From: 13-2-20CM-66-19 sp036273735
GTDB taxonomy: Bacteria; Pseudomonadota; Gammaproteobacteria; Steroidobacterales; Steroidobacteraceae
Direction: 5' to 3'
NCBI GenBank assembly: GCA_036273735.1
Contig: DASUHA010000061.1
Coordinates: 1-64,000 of the forward strand
Length of the DNA: 64,000 nt
The notes below the pieces were generated by a model, which searched no databases, had not been told where the DNA came from, and saw only the letters and a program-made list of their open reading frames with translations. Both the position numbers and the translations under genes were made by a program. Numbering within the stretch: the first letter of the stretch is position 1; each line of letters starts with the position of its first letter. Of this stretch, positions 25,927-34,801 are shown in pieces.

Positions 25927-26349
25927 CTACGGCTTGAGCTGCCCGCGAATCTCCCCGCCCTTGTGCGCATCGCTGTGCACATTGACGTAGAGGTGTCCGG
26001 CGAGGAATTCCTTGTACTGATCCGCAGAGAGCTTGGAGCCTGCAGGGACTGTCCAGGTGCCATCCGGTCCCTGGGCGAGGGCGATGATCGGCTTGCCATC
26101 CTCACCCGGCGCGCCCTCGTGGATGTGCGCCATGATGCCCTTCATTCCGTGGGTGGTGACCTTGCCGGTCACCGTGCCGTCGGCCGCAACCTCGATTACG
26201 CCGGAGCCGTGGGCCATCGTCTTGACCGCCGGGACTTCGTGCTTGCCCGTGAGTTTGACGTGAACCGTCGCCGCGCTCGCGAGTCCGACGCCGGCTGCGA
26301 GCAACATGGCCGCGGCGAACGCGGTGGCGCGCTTGAGAGTAGTCGTCAT
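25927..26349 (-). CDS. Secreted CHRD-domain protein
   Basis: 140 residues from ATG 26349, preceded by AAAGG; the frame is open to 26385. A clear signal peptide (about residues 1-27, ending ASA) is followed by a single CHRD domain. Domain motifs are KLTGKHEVPAV, GVIEVAADGTVTGKVT, MAHIHEGAPGEDG and a closing LYVNVHSDAHKGGEIRGQL. CHRD domains occur in chordin and in many exported bacterial proteins; their bacterial role is unknown. The gene lies 57 bases downstream of the RND permease gene on the same strand and may be a monocistronic envelope or periplasmic protein. Confidence 0.9.
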   Translation of the reverse strand: MTTTLKRATAFAAAMLLAAGVGLASAATVHVKLTGKHEVPAVKTMAHGSGVIEVAADGTVTGKVTTHGMKGIMAHIHEGAPGEDGKPIIALAQGPDGTWTVPAGSKLSADQYKEFLAGHLYVNVHSDAHKGGEIRGQLKP

Positions 26350-26406
26350 GGTGCTGCCTTTGTTGGTGATTCTCGCCGCAAACATATCATCCGCGGAGGG
26401 GACCCG

Positions 26407-29400
26407 TCACTCGCGCCGCGTGAGCCCCACGGCAACGGGCATCGCGAGCAGCACGAGCGGCAGCTGCACCAGGGCCCCTGCGATGATGGCAATCGCGAGC
26501 GGCTGCAGCATCTGATCGCCCGAGCCGCTGATCGCGGCACCGAGCGGCACCAGCGCGAGAATCATGGCGATCGTGCTCATGGCGATCGGCCGCAGCCGGT
26601 TGAGCGCAGCCTCGTGGAGCGCCTGCCGCGGGGGCATCGACCGCTCGAGCTCGAGATATTCCGAGATGAGGAAGATCGCCATCTCGGTGGAGATGCCGAT
26701 GATCATCACCATGCCCATCATCGCCGTGATGTTGAGCTCGACGCCGGTCAGCCAGAGGCCGATGAACACCGCACCCGTCGAGATGAGGGAGCTCGCGATG
26801 ATGATGGCCGGCAGCCAGAACCGCTCATAAAGGAAAAGGAGCAGGATGAGCTCGGCGACGAGCGCGGCGCCGAACACCCGCACCATCCCGTGCACCGCCT
26901 CCTGCTGCTGTTGGTACTGGCCGCCGAGCGTGTAATACACCCCGCGGGGCAGCAGGCCTGGCGCCGCCAGCGCCTTGCGCACGGCGGCCGCCGTGGAGCC
27001 GAGGTCGTGTCCCCCGCCGATCTCGGCCGTCACGGGCACCACCTGCGCGAGGTTGTCACGGTTGAGCTCCGGCTGACCGGCGACGAACGTGACCTGCGCG
27101 ACCGTGGCGAGTCTCAGGACCTTGCCGTTGGCGGAGCGGATGGGAAGGTTGCCGAGCTCATCCCGGTAGAGTCTTGCCTGCGGGGGATCCAGCCACAGCC
27201 GCACTCCAACATCCTGCACGGTGCCGAGATACTGAGTCACGACAGAGCCGTAGAGATACTGGTTCACCTGGCTCGCGACCTCCGTCGCGGTCAATCCCTC
27301 CATGGCCGCCGTCGCGGGGTCGACGTGGATCTCGAGCGCATCGCCGGCCGGCACCACCCCATTGTTGACCGAGGAGGACTGAATCCCCGGCACTTTGGAG
27401 ATCGCATCGGCGACTTTGGTGGCGACCCCGGGGAGGACCGACGGGTCACCGGCGCTGAGTGAGACGACGATCGGCTGCGGGCGGCCGACCATGTCGCCGA
27501 TCATGTCATTGATGAGCTGGTGAGGATCCAGATTGATGCCCGGCACCTTGGCGGTGATCTCGCCCGTGAGATCGTCCATCACCTTCTCGATCGGCGGCCG
27601 CCGCGATGGATCGATGAGGCGGACGAAGAAATCGCCCTGATACGCCTCCTTCAAATCGCCGCCGAGCCCCGCGCCGGTGCGACGCGAGTAGGTGTAGACG
27701 TAGGGATTGGTCCTGAGAATGCCTTCCACCTCCGAGAGCTCGCGATTGGTCTCGGCGAGCGAGGTTCCCGGTGCGGTGTAGTAATCGAGCACGAAGCCGC
27801 CCTCATCCATGTTGGGCAGGAAGCCGCTGCCGAGATGCGCGTAGCCGAGGTAGCCGACCGCCACCAGCACGGCTATCCCCGGCAGGATGAGGACCGGGCG
27901 CTCGAAGAGCCGCGTGAGCAGGCGCCCATGCGTGCGCTTGAGCCAGGTGTCCTTCCCATGGGAAGGGTCCCTGAATCTGCCGAAGTCGATGATGCCGCGT
28001 GCGAGCAGCGGCACCGCCAGGGCACTGAGGATGAAGGAAATGACCAGGGCCGAGGCCATGGTCAGCGACAGAAACTTGAAGAAGGCCCCGGTGATGCCCG
28101 AGAGGAAGGCAAGCGGCGCGAAGACGACGATGGTCGCGAGACTCGAGCCGAAGAGCGGACTCAGGAATTCGCGCGCCGCCTCGAGCACCGTCGCCTGGGG
28201 ATTCTGCAGGCCCGGCACGCCGGTACGGCGCGCGATGTGCTCGATCATGACGATCGCATCATCGATCAGGAGGCCGATCGCCGCGGCGATGCCGCCCAAC
28301 GTCATGATGTTGAGCGTCAGGCCGAGGAGCGAAAGGAGCAGCACGGTGATGAGGACCGAGAGCGGTACGACCATCATCGCCACCAGCGCCACGCGCCAGT
28401 CGCGCAGAAACGCGAGCAGCACGAGCGCCGCGAACACGAGGCCGATCAGGATCGCTTCCTCGAGCGCGGAGACCGAGGAGCTCACGAGCTGCGTCTGGTC
28501 GTACCACTTGTAGAGCTCTATCGATTTCGGCTGGCTCTTCATGAAGCCATCGAGCCGCTGCTGCACCTCTTTGGCGAGCGAGATCGAGTCGGCGCTATCC
28601 TGCTGGTAGACATCGAAGGTGACGGCCGGCTTGCCGTTGTCGTCCACCAGCATCCACTGGGGCACCGTCCCCATGGTGATCCTGGCGATGTCACCCAGCT
28701 TCACGATCCCGTCGGAACCCGTGTGCAGCGCGACATCGCGCACGGACTGGAGCGACGTGAAGGTATTGTTGTTGATCGCCAGGTAGAGCAGATCGTTGTC
28801 CTCGAGCCGTCCTACCGCCTGGATGCTGTTGGTCTGTGAGAGTGCATTCGAGACATCGGCGAGAGTGAGGCCATAAGCGCGGAGCCTGTTCGCATCGACC
28901 GAGACTTCGACCTCGGGCGTCTGGCCGCCCAGCACCCCTACCCTTCTGACACCCGCGATGCCCGAGAGCAGCGGGACGATCTGATACTCGGCGAGCTGGC
29001 GCAGAGCGGATGGAGAAGTGCTCTTCGAGATGAGCGCGTAGGAAACGAACGGCATGATGACGTTCGGGCTCATCTGGATGATGTCGTAGGTCGTGCCCTG
29101 GGGAAGCGATGGGAGCTTCTGCGCGAAGGCGGCATCGACCGCGAGCAGCGCCTGGCTCATGTCGTAGTGCCAGGGAAAGTTGACGAAGATCTCGGCCGAT
29201 CCCCGCGAGGTCGTCGAAATGACTTCCTGTGCCCCCGGTACCGCACGAGCCACCTGCTCGAGCGGCTCAGTCACCTCCACGAGCATCTGCCGCGCCGGCA
29301 TGGTGCCCGCATCGACCTCCACGCGGATCCGCGGAAAGCTCGTGACCGGAAAGAGCCCGACCGGCAGAGAGACCGCGGCGAAGACGCCCGCGAGCGCCAG

Positions 29401-29460
29401 CGCGAATACGATCGTAAGGAGAGAGCGGCGGTGGCTCTCCACCCACGCAGAGAAGCTCAT
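26407..29460 (-). CDS. RND efflux pump inner-membrane permease
   Basis: 1017 residues with the duplicated RND layout: TM1 at about 12-32, a large periplasmic porter loop, a TM2-TM6 bundle (about 335-480), TM7 near 525, a second periplasmic loop and TM8-12 from about 870. The proton relay pair is present in TM4 (GLLIDDAIVMIEH), as in AcrB-like pumps. The metal-pump CusA pattern lacks the adjacent Asp pair. The ATG overlaps the adaptor stop (ATGA, 29457-29460). Together with the adaptor and outer-membrane factor it forms a complete tripartite pump. The substrate class is unpredictable. Its operon diverges from a response regulator/kinase pair. Confidence 0.92.
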   Translation of the reverse strand: MSFSAWVESHRRSLLTIVFALALAGVFAAVSLPVGLFPVTSFPRIRVEVDAGTMPARQMLVEVTEPLEQVARAVPGAQEVISTTSRGSAEIFVNFPWHYDMSQALLAVDAAFAQKLPSLPQGTTYDIIQMSPNVIMPFVSYALISKSTSPSALRQLAEYQIVPLLSGIAGVRRVGVLGGQTPEVEVSVDANRLRAYGLTLADVSNALSQTNSIQAVGRLEDNDLLYLAINNNTFTSLQSVRDVALHTGSDGIVKLGDIARITMGTVPQWMLVDDNGKPAVTFDVYQQDSADSISLAKEVQQRLDGFMKSQPKSIELYKWYDQTQLVSSSVSALEEAILIGLVFAALVLLAFLRDWRVALVAMMVVPLSVLITVLLLSLLGLTLNIMTLGGIAAAIGLLIDDAIVMIEHIARRTGVPGLQNPQATVLEAAREFLSPLFGSSLATIVVFAPLAFLSGITGAFFKFLSLTMASALVISFILSALAVPLLARGIIDFGRFRDPSHGKDTWLKRTHGRLLTRLFERPVLILPGIAVLVAVGYLGYAHLGSGFLPNMDEGGFVLDYYTAPGTSLAETNRELSEVEGILRTNPYVYTYSRRTGAGLGGDLKEAYQGDFFVRLIDPSRRPPIEKVMDDLTGEITAKVPGINLDPHQLINDMIGDMVGRPQPIVVSLSAGDPSVLPGVATKVADAISKVPGIQSSSVNNGVVPAGDALEIHVDPATAAMEGLTATEVASQVNQYLYGSVVTQYLGTVQDVGVRLWLDPPQARLYRDELGNLPIRSANGKVLRLATVAQVTFVAGQPELNRDNLAQVVPVTAEIGGGHDLGSTAAAVRKALAAPGLLPRGVYYTLGGQYQQQQEAVHGMVRVFGAALVAELILLLFLYERFWLPAIIIASSLISTGAVFIGLWLTGVELNITAMMGMVMIIGISTEMAIFLISEYLELERSMPPRQALHEAALNRLRPIAMSTIAMILALVPLGAAISGSGDQMLQPLAIAIIAGALVQLPLVLLAMPVAVGLTRRE

Positions 29461-30524
29461 TTGCTGCCGGCCCCGGATCGCGGAGTGTCGGCCAGGCGAA
29501 CCTTCATGCCATCGTCCAGCTGGTGATTGCCAGTCAGCACCAACGGCGCCCGGGCGTTGAGGGCGCCGGAGATGACGTCTCGATTGCCATGCGCAACGAG
29601 CACGTGGACAAGCACCTTGTGCGCTACGCCATTGATCGCCTGTACGACGTACGGCTGACCGCTATCGTTGACGAGCACCGCCTCATGCGGCACCACGTAA
29701 CCACGCATTTCGCCGGCGGTGATGGTTGCCTGGGCCATCTCGCCGGGCAGGAAGCGGCCGGGTGGCAACGCGAGCTGCACAGGAACGAGACCGGTATCCG
29801 CCTCCGCCACCGCGCCGCGCAACAGGACCTTGGTGGCAACGGACTGACTCGCCCCGAAGAGCTGCACGCTGGCCCTGTCGTTGGCGTGAATGTCGGCCGC
29901 CTGTGCGGGTACCACGCCCACGTTGAGCACGAGATTCCCGGGTGCCGCGAGCTCGAGGAGTGCCGCCCCTTCTGCAACGATGGCTCCGGAAGTCGTCGAG
30001 AGGCTCGTCACGATCGCGCGAAACGGAGCGCGAATGACGTGTACGCCGCCTGCACCTTCGGCATCGAGCGCCTGCAGCTGCGAGCGGGCATCAGACTCCG
30101 ATTTCTCGGCGTCCGCGAGCTGTTGCGCCGTGGCGAGATGGCCGGCGACCAGCTTGCGGGTGCTCGCCACCAGACGCTCGGCGACCGAGGAGGCAGACTT
30201 CGCCTGGCTGTAGGAAGCCGCCGTTGCCGGACTGGGTGTCAGCCGGATGAGGGGCGCGCCCGCAGGCACCTCCTCACCCAGCCGCACGTCGATCTCTGCG
30301 ACGACGGCGGACACGGGAGCCATGATCGTCTTGTGACCGGCGGCCGAGGGCTCCACGGTGCCATACCCGACGATGACGTGCGGCAGGCTGCCCTCCTGAA
30401 GGCGTGTCAGTGTGACGAGCACGCTGGCGTTGGCATCGGGCGCATCGTCGGCGTACGCAGGGAGCAAGACAAACACAGCGCTGAGCGTCAGTGCAGCGGC
30501 CCATACGAGTGATCGGCGACGCAT
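29457..30524 (-). CDS. RND efflux periplasmic adaptor (membrane fusion protein)
   Basis: 355 residues from ATG 30524 with a GAGGA ribosome site. The signal peptide ends near AYA (about residues 1-25). The lipoyl halves (AVVAEIDVRLGEEVPAGAPLIRL and VHVIRAPFRAIVTSL) flank a short alpha-hairpin of about 60 residues (SYSQAKSASSVAERLVAS...LQALDAEG). A beta-barrel and a membrane-proximal domain (YVVPHEAVLVNDSGQPYV) follow. No lipobox Cys is seen, so it is anchored only by its partners. It is placed between the outer-membrane factor (9 bases upstream) and the permease (4-base overlap). Confidence 0.92.
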   Translation of the reverse strand: MRRRSLVWAAALTLSAVFVLLPAYADDAPDANASVLVTLTRLQEGSLPHVIVGYGTVEPSAAGHKTIMAPVSAVVAEIDVRLGEEVPAGAPLIRLTPSPATAASYSQAKSASSVAERLVASTRKLVAGHLATAQQLADAEKSESDARSQLQALDAEGAGGVHVIRAPFRAIVTSLSTTSGAIVAEGAALLELAAPGNLVLNVGVVPAQAADIHANDRASVQLFGASQSVATKVLLRGAVAEADTGLVPVQLALPPGRFLPGEMAQATITAGEMRGYVVPHEAVLVNDSGQPYVVQAINGVAHKVLVHVLVAHGNRDVISGALNARAPLVLTGNHQLDDGMKVRLADTPRSGAGSK

Positions 30525-30533
30525 GGTTTCCTC

Positions 30534-31889
30534 TTACTTCACAGCCGTGGCGAGGCGGGTTGGCGGCAGTCCCAGTCCCAACTCGACGGTCAGCGTGATC
30601 TGTGCCTCGCCGAGTGAGCGTGCCAGCGCGAGCGCCTCGACCCTGCGATCGACAGCCGTGGTCTCGAAGTCGGCGAGGGACCGCTGATCCATGTTTCCCT
30701 GGGCGTACGCCTTCCGGGCGGATTGCGACATCGTCTCGGCCGCCGCTGCCGCGCCCGAGGCGTTGTCGAGGTCTTCGGTGAGACGCCGGACCTGTGCATC
30801 GAGCCCTCTGACACTTGCAAAGGCATCATCGAGTCGAGCCTGGTACTGCTCGTGCAGCACGAGGCGGGTGGCGCGCGTCTGCGCGACCTGGCCCTGATTG
30901 CGGTCGAAGATCGGCAGGTCGAAGGTGGCGAGCGGACCTGCCGAGCGGACGTTGCTCGTATCCTGACCCCACTGGCCGCCCAACACGAAGGCCGGGAACT
31001 GGCCGATGATGGCCGTACGCACGTCCTCATCCGCGGAGCGATACCCAAGCTGCAGGGCGACGAGATCGGGGCGGCGGTCAGGAAGGCTGGTGAGCAGCGC
31101 CGTCAGATCCGCCGGCAGCGGTGACAGGGAAGGCGTCGCGATGGCAAACCGCACCTCGGGATCGAGGCCGAGCACGGCATCGAGCGATTGCCAGTTCTGC
31201 AGTTGAGTGAGGCCGAGCGAGGCGACGGCCTGCTCCGCGGCGGCTTTGGCGGTCAGGAGCGGTGCCAGCGCCGTGAAGTCGAGGTTTCGAGTCTGGATGG
31301 CGCGCTGCACTTTCTTTACCTCCTGATCCAGGAGGTGGAGCTCGCGGCGACTAAGGTCGAGGGACTGCCGCCCGTAGTAAAGATCGAGCGCCAAAAGCCG
31401 CGCCTTCTGGGCGACCTGCCACTCCTGCCACAGCAGATCGGCATTCACCTGCTGCGCCTGGAAGCGCGCGGACTTCTTGTGAGTGTGATACGTCAAGATG
31501 GACTTGACGTCCTGCGAGAGGGAGGCGGTCCATGCGGGCGCAACGTCGGTCCCGCCGAGGAGTCGGGCATAGCTCACGCTAGCGGATGGGTTCGGCAGGA
31601 GCGAGGCCTGAAGGAGATTCGCCTGGGCGAGATCGGCCTGGCCCTGCTCGGCGCGCAGCTCGGGATCGTTGAGCACCGCGAGCAGGCCGACGTCGTCGAT
31701 GCCGACGGGCTTCTCGATGTCGATCCGGCGCCCGGCCTCGCCTGGCCGAGTGGCAGGAATCTGCGTCCGGAGCCCCGAGAGCCCCCCGACGAGGTCGGGT
31801 GCGCGGGCAAGCGGCAGCGGGTGATAGAGCGCACAGCCGCCCAGCAGCGCCTCGCCGCCCAACGCCACGGCGAGCGCCCAGGGGCGCAA
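30534..31889 (-). CDS. Outer-membrane efflux factor, TolC/OprM-type lipoprotein
   Basis: About 451 residues. I prefer TTG 31889, which has AGAGGA nine bases upstream and gives a compact signal peptide with lipobox LLGGC (lipid-modified C19). GTG 31919 would add ten residues (MRSGSRGIRA). The mature protein has the repeated OEP layout: DDVGLLAVLNDPELRAEQGQADLAQANLL and a second copy around PDLVALQLGYRSADEDV, both forming the coiled-coil tunnel hairpins. A conserved PIFDRNQGQVAQ segment lies in the second half. It is the first gene of the pump operon, so the operon promoter lies in 31890-32141. Confidence 0.9.
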   Translation of the reverse strand: MRPWALAVALGGEALLGGCALYHPLPLARAPDLVGGLSGLRTQIPATRPGEAGRRIDIEKPVGIDDVGLLAVLNDPELRAEQGQADLAQANLLQASLLPNPSASVSYARLLGGTDVAPAWTASLSQDVKSILTYHTHKKSARFQAQQVNADLLWQEWQVAQKARLLALDLYYGRQSLDLSRRELHLLDQEVKKVQRAIQTRNLDFTALAPLLTAKAAAEQAVASLGLTQLQNWQSLDAVLGLDPEVRFAIATPSLSPLPADLTALLTSLPDRRPDLVALQLGYRSADEDVRTAIIGQFPAFVLGGQWGQDTSNVRSAGPLATFDLPIFDRNQGQVAQTRATRLVLHEQYQARLDDAFASVRGLDAQVRRLTEDLDNASGAAAAAETMSQSARKAYAQGNMDQRSLADFETTAVDRRVEALALARSLGEAQITLTVELGLGLPPTRLATAVK

Positions 31890-31919
31890 TGCTCGAATTC
31901 CTCTAGACCCGGATCGCAC

Positions 31920-32141
31920 TAATGGAGGCCCTCAGCCCAACAGGGACAGCATGACTGGGGTTACTGACCAATTCCTGACGTTTCCAGTAAGACTTCCGTC
32001 TTCGTAGGGCGTGTCTCAGACCCTGCCAGGGACGGCCAGCACTGTATATGCCGTCGCCCGCCCCTCCCCGTCAGCACTTCGTCAGTCTTAACCCGATAAT
32101 ATGGCATGGAGCGCAAGTTACGCGCCGGAGCCCAAAGCCGA
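31920..32141. promoter_or_regulatory. Divergent promoter region between pump operon and two-component genes
   Basis: About 220 bases separate the outer-membrane factor start from the response-regulator start. GATAAT at 32095-32100 is a plausible -10 element reading right; its start point near 32107 would fall after ATG 32106 and favour ATG 32142 as the regulator start. No convincing -35 is seen. A small hairpin AAGAC-TTCC-GTCTT spans 31989-32002. Autoregulation and pump control by the regulator are expected from the layout only. Confidence 0.35.
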
Positions 32142-32834
32142 ATGCGGGTGTTGCTGGTCGAAGATCACCGGGCGATGCGCGAGATGATCGCCGATCATCT
32201 CAGGGAGCGCGGCTTTGCGGTCGATGCGGTGGGCCGCGGCGAGCAGGCGATCGCCGCGGCGGCGGTCGCCCCGGTGGACGCCGTGATTCTGGACCTCGGC
32301 CTGCCCGACATGGACGGCCTGGATGTGTTGACTTCGCTGCGGGCCGCCCATCCGGAGCTGCCGGCAATCATCCTGACGGCGCGTGACAGCGTCGATGATC
32401 GGCTGCTCGGCCTGAACTCCGGCGCCGATGACTACATCGTCAAGCCCTTCAACCTCCTCGAGCTCGAGGCGCGCCTGCGCGCCGTGCTGCGCCGCAGCGG
32501 CAACACCCGCGGCACGACCTACTCCCTCGGAGGCGTGACCTTCGATACCGTCACCCGGGAAGCGGCGGCTTTCGGCAAATCGCTCGACCTCACGCGCCGC
32601 GAAGCGGCCCTTCTCGAGGAGCTCATTCGCGTCCCGGGACAGGTCATCACGAAGGACCGGCTCGAGGACCGGCTCTATGCACTGGAGGATGCGGGCAGCG
32701 CCAACGCGCTCGAGGCGGCGGTATCGCGCCTGCGGCGCAAGCTGGCAGCAGCGCGGGCCGCCCTGCAGATCGAGACCAAATGGGGCATCGGCTATCGCCT
32801 GATCGCCGGTGTGCCCGAAGGCAGCCCCGATTGA
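32142..32834 (+). CDS. OmpR/PhoB-family response regulator
   Basis: 230 residues from ATG 32142 (MRVLLVEDH), the normal family beginning; ATG 32106 would add 12 residues. The receiver domain has the acidic pocket ED (7-8), phospho-acceptor D51 (LDLGLP), the Thr of ILTA and K101 in VKPF. The C-terminal winged helix (from about 130) contains LTRREAALLEELIRVPG and a recognition-helix region ANALEAAVSRLRRKL, followed by the wing IETKWGIGYRL. The kinase gene starts on its stop (TTGA). Divergent placement suggests that it controls the RND pump operon, as in many efflux regulators. Confidence 0.92.
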   Translation: MRVLLVEDHRAMREMIADHLRERGFAVDAVGRGEQAIAAAAVAPVDAVILDLGLPDMDGLDVLTSLRAAHPELPAIILTARDSVDDRLLGLNSGADDYIVKPFNLLELEARLRAVLRRSGNTRGTTYSLGGVTFDTVTREAAAFGKSLDLTRREAALLEELIRVPGQVITKDRLEDRLYALEDAGSANALEAAVSRLRRKLAAARAALQIETKWGIGYRLIAGVPEGSPD

Positions 32835-34234
32835 GCCGGGCACACAGCCTGAGGCTGCGCCTCCTCGGGGCCATGGTGGTCGTATTCGTGCTGGGACTCG
32901 GGGCGGCCCTGCTCTCCTATCGCACCGAGGTGCACAAGATCACTCGCGATCTGCGTACGCGGACGCTCGAGAACCAGGCACGGGAACTGTTAGATGTGCT
33001 GAGCGTCCGTAGCGACGGGGCTCTGCGGGTGCCTGCGCCCCCCGACTGGCAACAGGCCTACCGCGACCCGTCGAGGCAGTTCGTCTATACGGTGTTCGAT
33101 GCCACTCACCACCCGCTTGCCTGGTCAGCCAACCTCGACACGCCGCTGCCGTACATTCCGGTGGACTCGCACGGCGAGTTGGGACCGGTGGAATTCATCG
33201 GGGCCGGCGCCGCCCGCCGGGCCATCATTGCAGCCCACGGCCCTCGAGGCACGACCGTCCTCATCGGGCGCAGCAACATGGACCGCGACGAGCTCGTCGA
33301 CAGCCTCTTCGAGGAGGGCTCGGAGCAGCTCACCATCATCGTACCGTTTGCGCTCCTCGGGCTGGTCCTCATCTGGCTCATCAGCGGGTGGAGCCTGCGG
33401 CCGATCGCACGGGCATCACGCGAGGCGGGGCGGGTAGGACCCGCGCATCCCGACATGCGCATCTCGCTCCATGGCCTGCCGCGCGAGATCCAACCTCTGG
33501 TCGAGGCGGTCAACGGCGCCCTGGACCGTCTCTCCCGCGCCTATGCCACGGAGCGGCGCCTCACCGCGGATGCCGCCCATGAGCTGCGCACGCCGCTCGC
33601 CGTGCTCAATCTGCGACTGCAGCGCGCACAGATCACCGGCAACACCGATTGGGACGCGGTCGAGCGCGAGCTGGCTCAAATGGGGCGGCTCGTCGATCAG
33701 CTGCTCGATCTCGCCCGCAAGGAGGCGCTTTCGCGGGAGCGGCGGACGGAGGAGCTACCCATAGTCAATCTTTCCCGTGTGGTGCGGGAAGCGGCAGCCA
33801 TGATATTGCCGCTGCTCGAGGCCTCCGGCCACAGTCTCGAGGTCGATGTGCCGGACACCGTCGAGGTCCGCGGCAATTGCGATGACCTGCGCGATATGCT
33901 GCGAAACCTGCTCGAGAACGCCGTTCTGCATGGCCGCGGCAAGGTGAGCGCGCGGATCGAGATGCCGCGGGAGGGCACCGGCCTCGTCGTGATCGATGTG
34001 GCGGACGAAGGTCCCGGGGTTCCCGCCGGCCAAGAAGAAGCAGTCTTTCAACGCTTCCGCCGCCTCAACGCCGATGCCCCAGGCTCGGGGCTCGGTCTCG
34101 CGATCGTGCGCCACGTGGCTCGCAGCCACGGCGGCGATGCGCGCTTCCTACCCGGACTCGGCCGGCTGGTCGTACACCTGCCTGTGGCCGGCCCTCACCG
34201 CGCTACTGCGGAGGACGACCGTTGCCGGCCCTGA
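32831..34234 (+). CDS. Sensor histidine kinase, partner of the OmpR-type regulator
   Basis: 467 residues from TTG 32831, overlapping the regulator stop as TTGA. TM1 (about 9-30) and TM2 (about 166-188) flank a periplasmic sensor of about 135 residues. A HAMP-like linker follows, then HisKA with H250 in AAHELRTPLAVL. The catalytic ATPase domain has the N-box (NLLENAVLHG), the DEGPGV G1 box and a GSGLGLAIV G2 box. Everything needed for autophosphorylation is present. The signal is unknown; it probably reports a periplasmic toxicant handled by the adjacent pump. The 3' end overlaps the convergent DUF2934 gene by 32 bases. Confidence 0.92.
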   Translation: MSRAHSLRLRLLGAMVVVFVLGLGAALLSYRTEVHKITRDLRTRTLENQARELLDVLSVRSDGALRVPAPPDWQQAYRDPSRQFVYTVFDATHHPLAWSANLDTPLPYIPVDSHGELGPVEFIGAGAARRAIIAAHGPRGTTVLIGRSNMDRDELVDSLFEEGSEQLTIIVPFALLGLVLIWLISGWSLRPIARASREAGRVGPAHPDMRISLHGLPREIQPLVEAVNGALDRLSRAYATERRLTADAAHELRTPLAVLNLRLQRAQITGNTDWDAVERELAQMGRLVDQLLDLARKEALSRERRTEELPIVNLSRVVREAAAMILPLLEASGHSLEVDVPDTVEVRGNCDDLRDMLRNLLENAVLHGRGKVSARIEMPREGTGLVVIDVADEGPGVPAGQEEAVFQRFRRLNADAPGSGLGLAIVRHVARSHGGDARFLPGLGRLVVHLPVAGPHRATAEDDRCRP

Positions 34235-34490
34235 GCAGGGCGTCGACTTCCGCTTCCGCGGCCATCCAATCCTCGACCTCGTTTCCGGGCGTGAAGCCGC
34301 GGCGCTCGGCGCGCAGATAGGCCGCCTGGGCAATCATCGCTCGGCGCGCTTCCTCGGAGACCGTGATGGCGGCAGTGGCGGGGGCTGCCGGGGCGGCGCT
34401 CGCAGCGGGCGCGCGGCGGCGCGGGGCGACCTTTTCGGCGGGCTGCGAGGACTCTGGGGTACGAGGCCCGGTGGTGCGACGAGTGGCCAT
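34203..34490 (-). CDS. DUF2934 family small protein
   Basis: 95 residues from ATG 34490, with AAGGAG seven bases upstream. A flexible Ala/Pro/Arg-rich first half (about residues 1-40) precedes the DUF2934 segment: ARRAMIAQAAYLRAERRGF, then GNEVEDWMAAEAEVDALL. This short helical motif is widespread in proteobacteria with no known role, often in stress-related or desiccation contexts. There is no signal peptide or membrane helix. It overlaps the histidine kinase 3' end on the other strand and diverges from the sigma-54 operon. Confidence 0.85.
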   Translation of the reverse strand: MATRRTTGPRTPESSQPAEKVAPRRRAPAASAAPAAPATAAITVSEEARRAMIAQAAYLRAERRGFTPGNEVEDWMAAEAEVDALLRAGNGRPPQ

Positions 34491-34650
34491 GCAAATGCTC
34501 CTTGAGTTGATGCGCGGCGCGTCGCAGGGCCCGGCGACGACGACCCACCCGCCGCAGCTCCTGTCGATTCCTGCGCGCAGCGCTTGAACGGCGCGAGCTT
34601 GCAGGCTGCCTGCCCACCATGCAAGCCAGGCCAGAAGCGCGACCGCAGAG

Positions 34651-34685
34651 TGTCCGCACGAGTGTCCGCTGTCCGCGCAGCGGAC
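34651..34685 (+). promoter_or_regulatory. Putative enhancer (activator-binding) sites of the sigma-54 operon
   Basis: Three TGTCCGC half-sites at 34651-34657, 34663-34669 and 34670-34676; the last forms a perfect dyad with GCGGAC at 34680-34685 across GCA. The dyad centre is about 113 bases before the predicted start point, the usual distance for an NtrC-type enhancer. The likely binder is the regulator encoded at 44666-46042. Confidence 0.6.
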
Positions 34686-34734
34686 GCGCGCACCGCTGCC
34701 GACCGTCCCTCGCGATCAGTGAAATTACTGTCGA

Positions 34735-34747
34735 TATCAAGCGCTTA
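34735..34747 (+). promoter_or_regulatory. IHF-binding site between enhancer and sigma-54 promoter
   Basis: TATCAAGCGCTTA fits the IHF consensus WATCAA-N4-TTR at every position, and the 20 bases just before it are AT-richer than the surroundings, as IHF sites often are. It lies between the enhancer dyad and the -24/-12 element, where IHF bends DNA to bring a sigma-54 activator to polymerase. Confidence 0.65.
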
Positions 34748-34763
34748 CCGCGGCGCTGGCGTG

Positions 34764-34780
34764 TTGGCATGCGAGCTGCA
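34764..34780 (+). promoter_or_regulatory. Sigma-54 (-24/-12) promoter of the adaptor-permease operon
   Basis: TGGCATG-N4-CTGCA matches the sigma-54 consensus TGGCACG-N4-TTGCA at all but two positions. The invariant GG (34766-34767) and GC (34778-34779) are separated by exactly ten bases. Transcription would begin near 34791, about 11 bases before ATG 34802, with GAGGA as ribosome site. No competing sigma-70 promoter is evident in 34491-34801, the only gene-free stretch over 300 bases. Confidence 0.7.
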
Positions 34781-34801
34781 AAAGGGTGCTCGAGGACCGC
34801 T

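Noticed and set aside
25747..27462. 571-codon plus-strand frame across the CHRD gene and RND permease
   Set aside because: Low-complexity HDR-rich translation antisense to a clear RND permease; an artefact of codon bias.
31895..31912. Adjacent XbaI-like and EcoRI-like six-base sites (TCTAGA, GAATTC), as in a cloning vector
   Set aside because: They flank a natural ribosome site for a gene in an intact operon, and no vector sequence surrounds them; coincidence.
34491..34650. Small gene or tRNA in the only gap over 300 bases
   Set aside because: No cloverleaf or credible small frame is visible; the right half of the gap is explained by the sigma-54 control region, and the left half shows nothing recognisable beyond the ribosome site of the DUF2934 gene.
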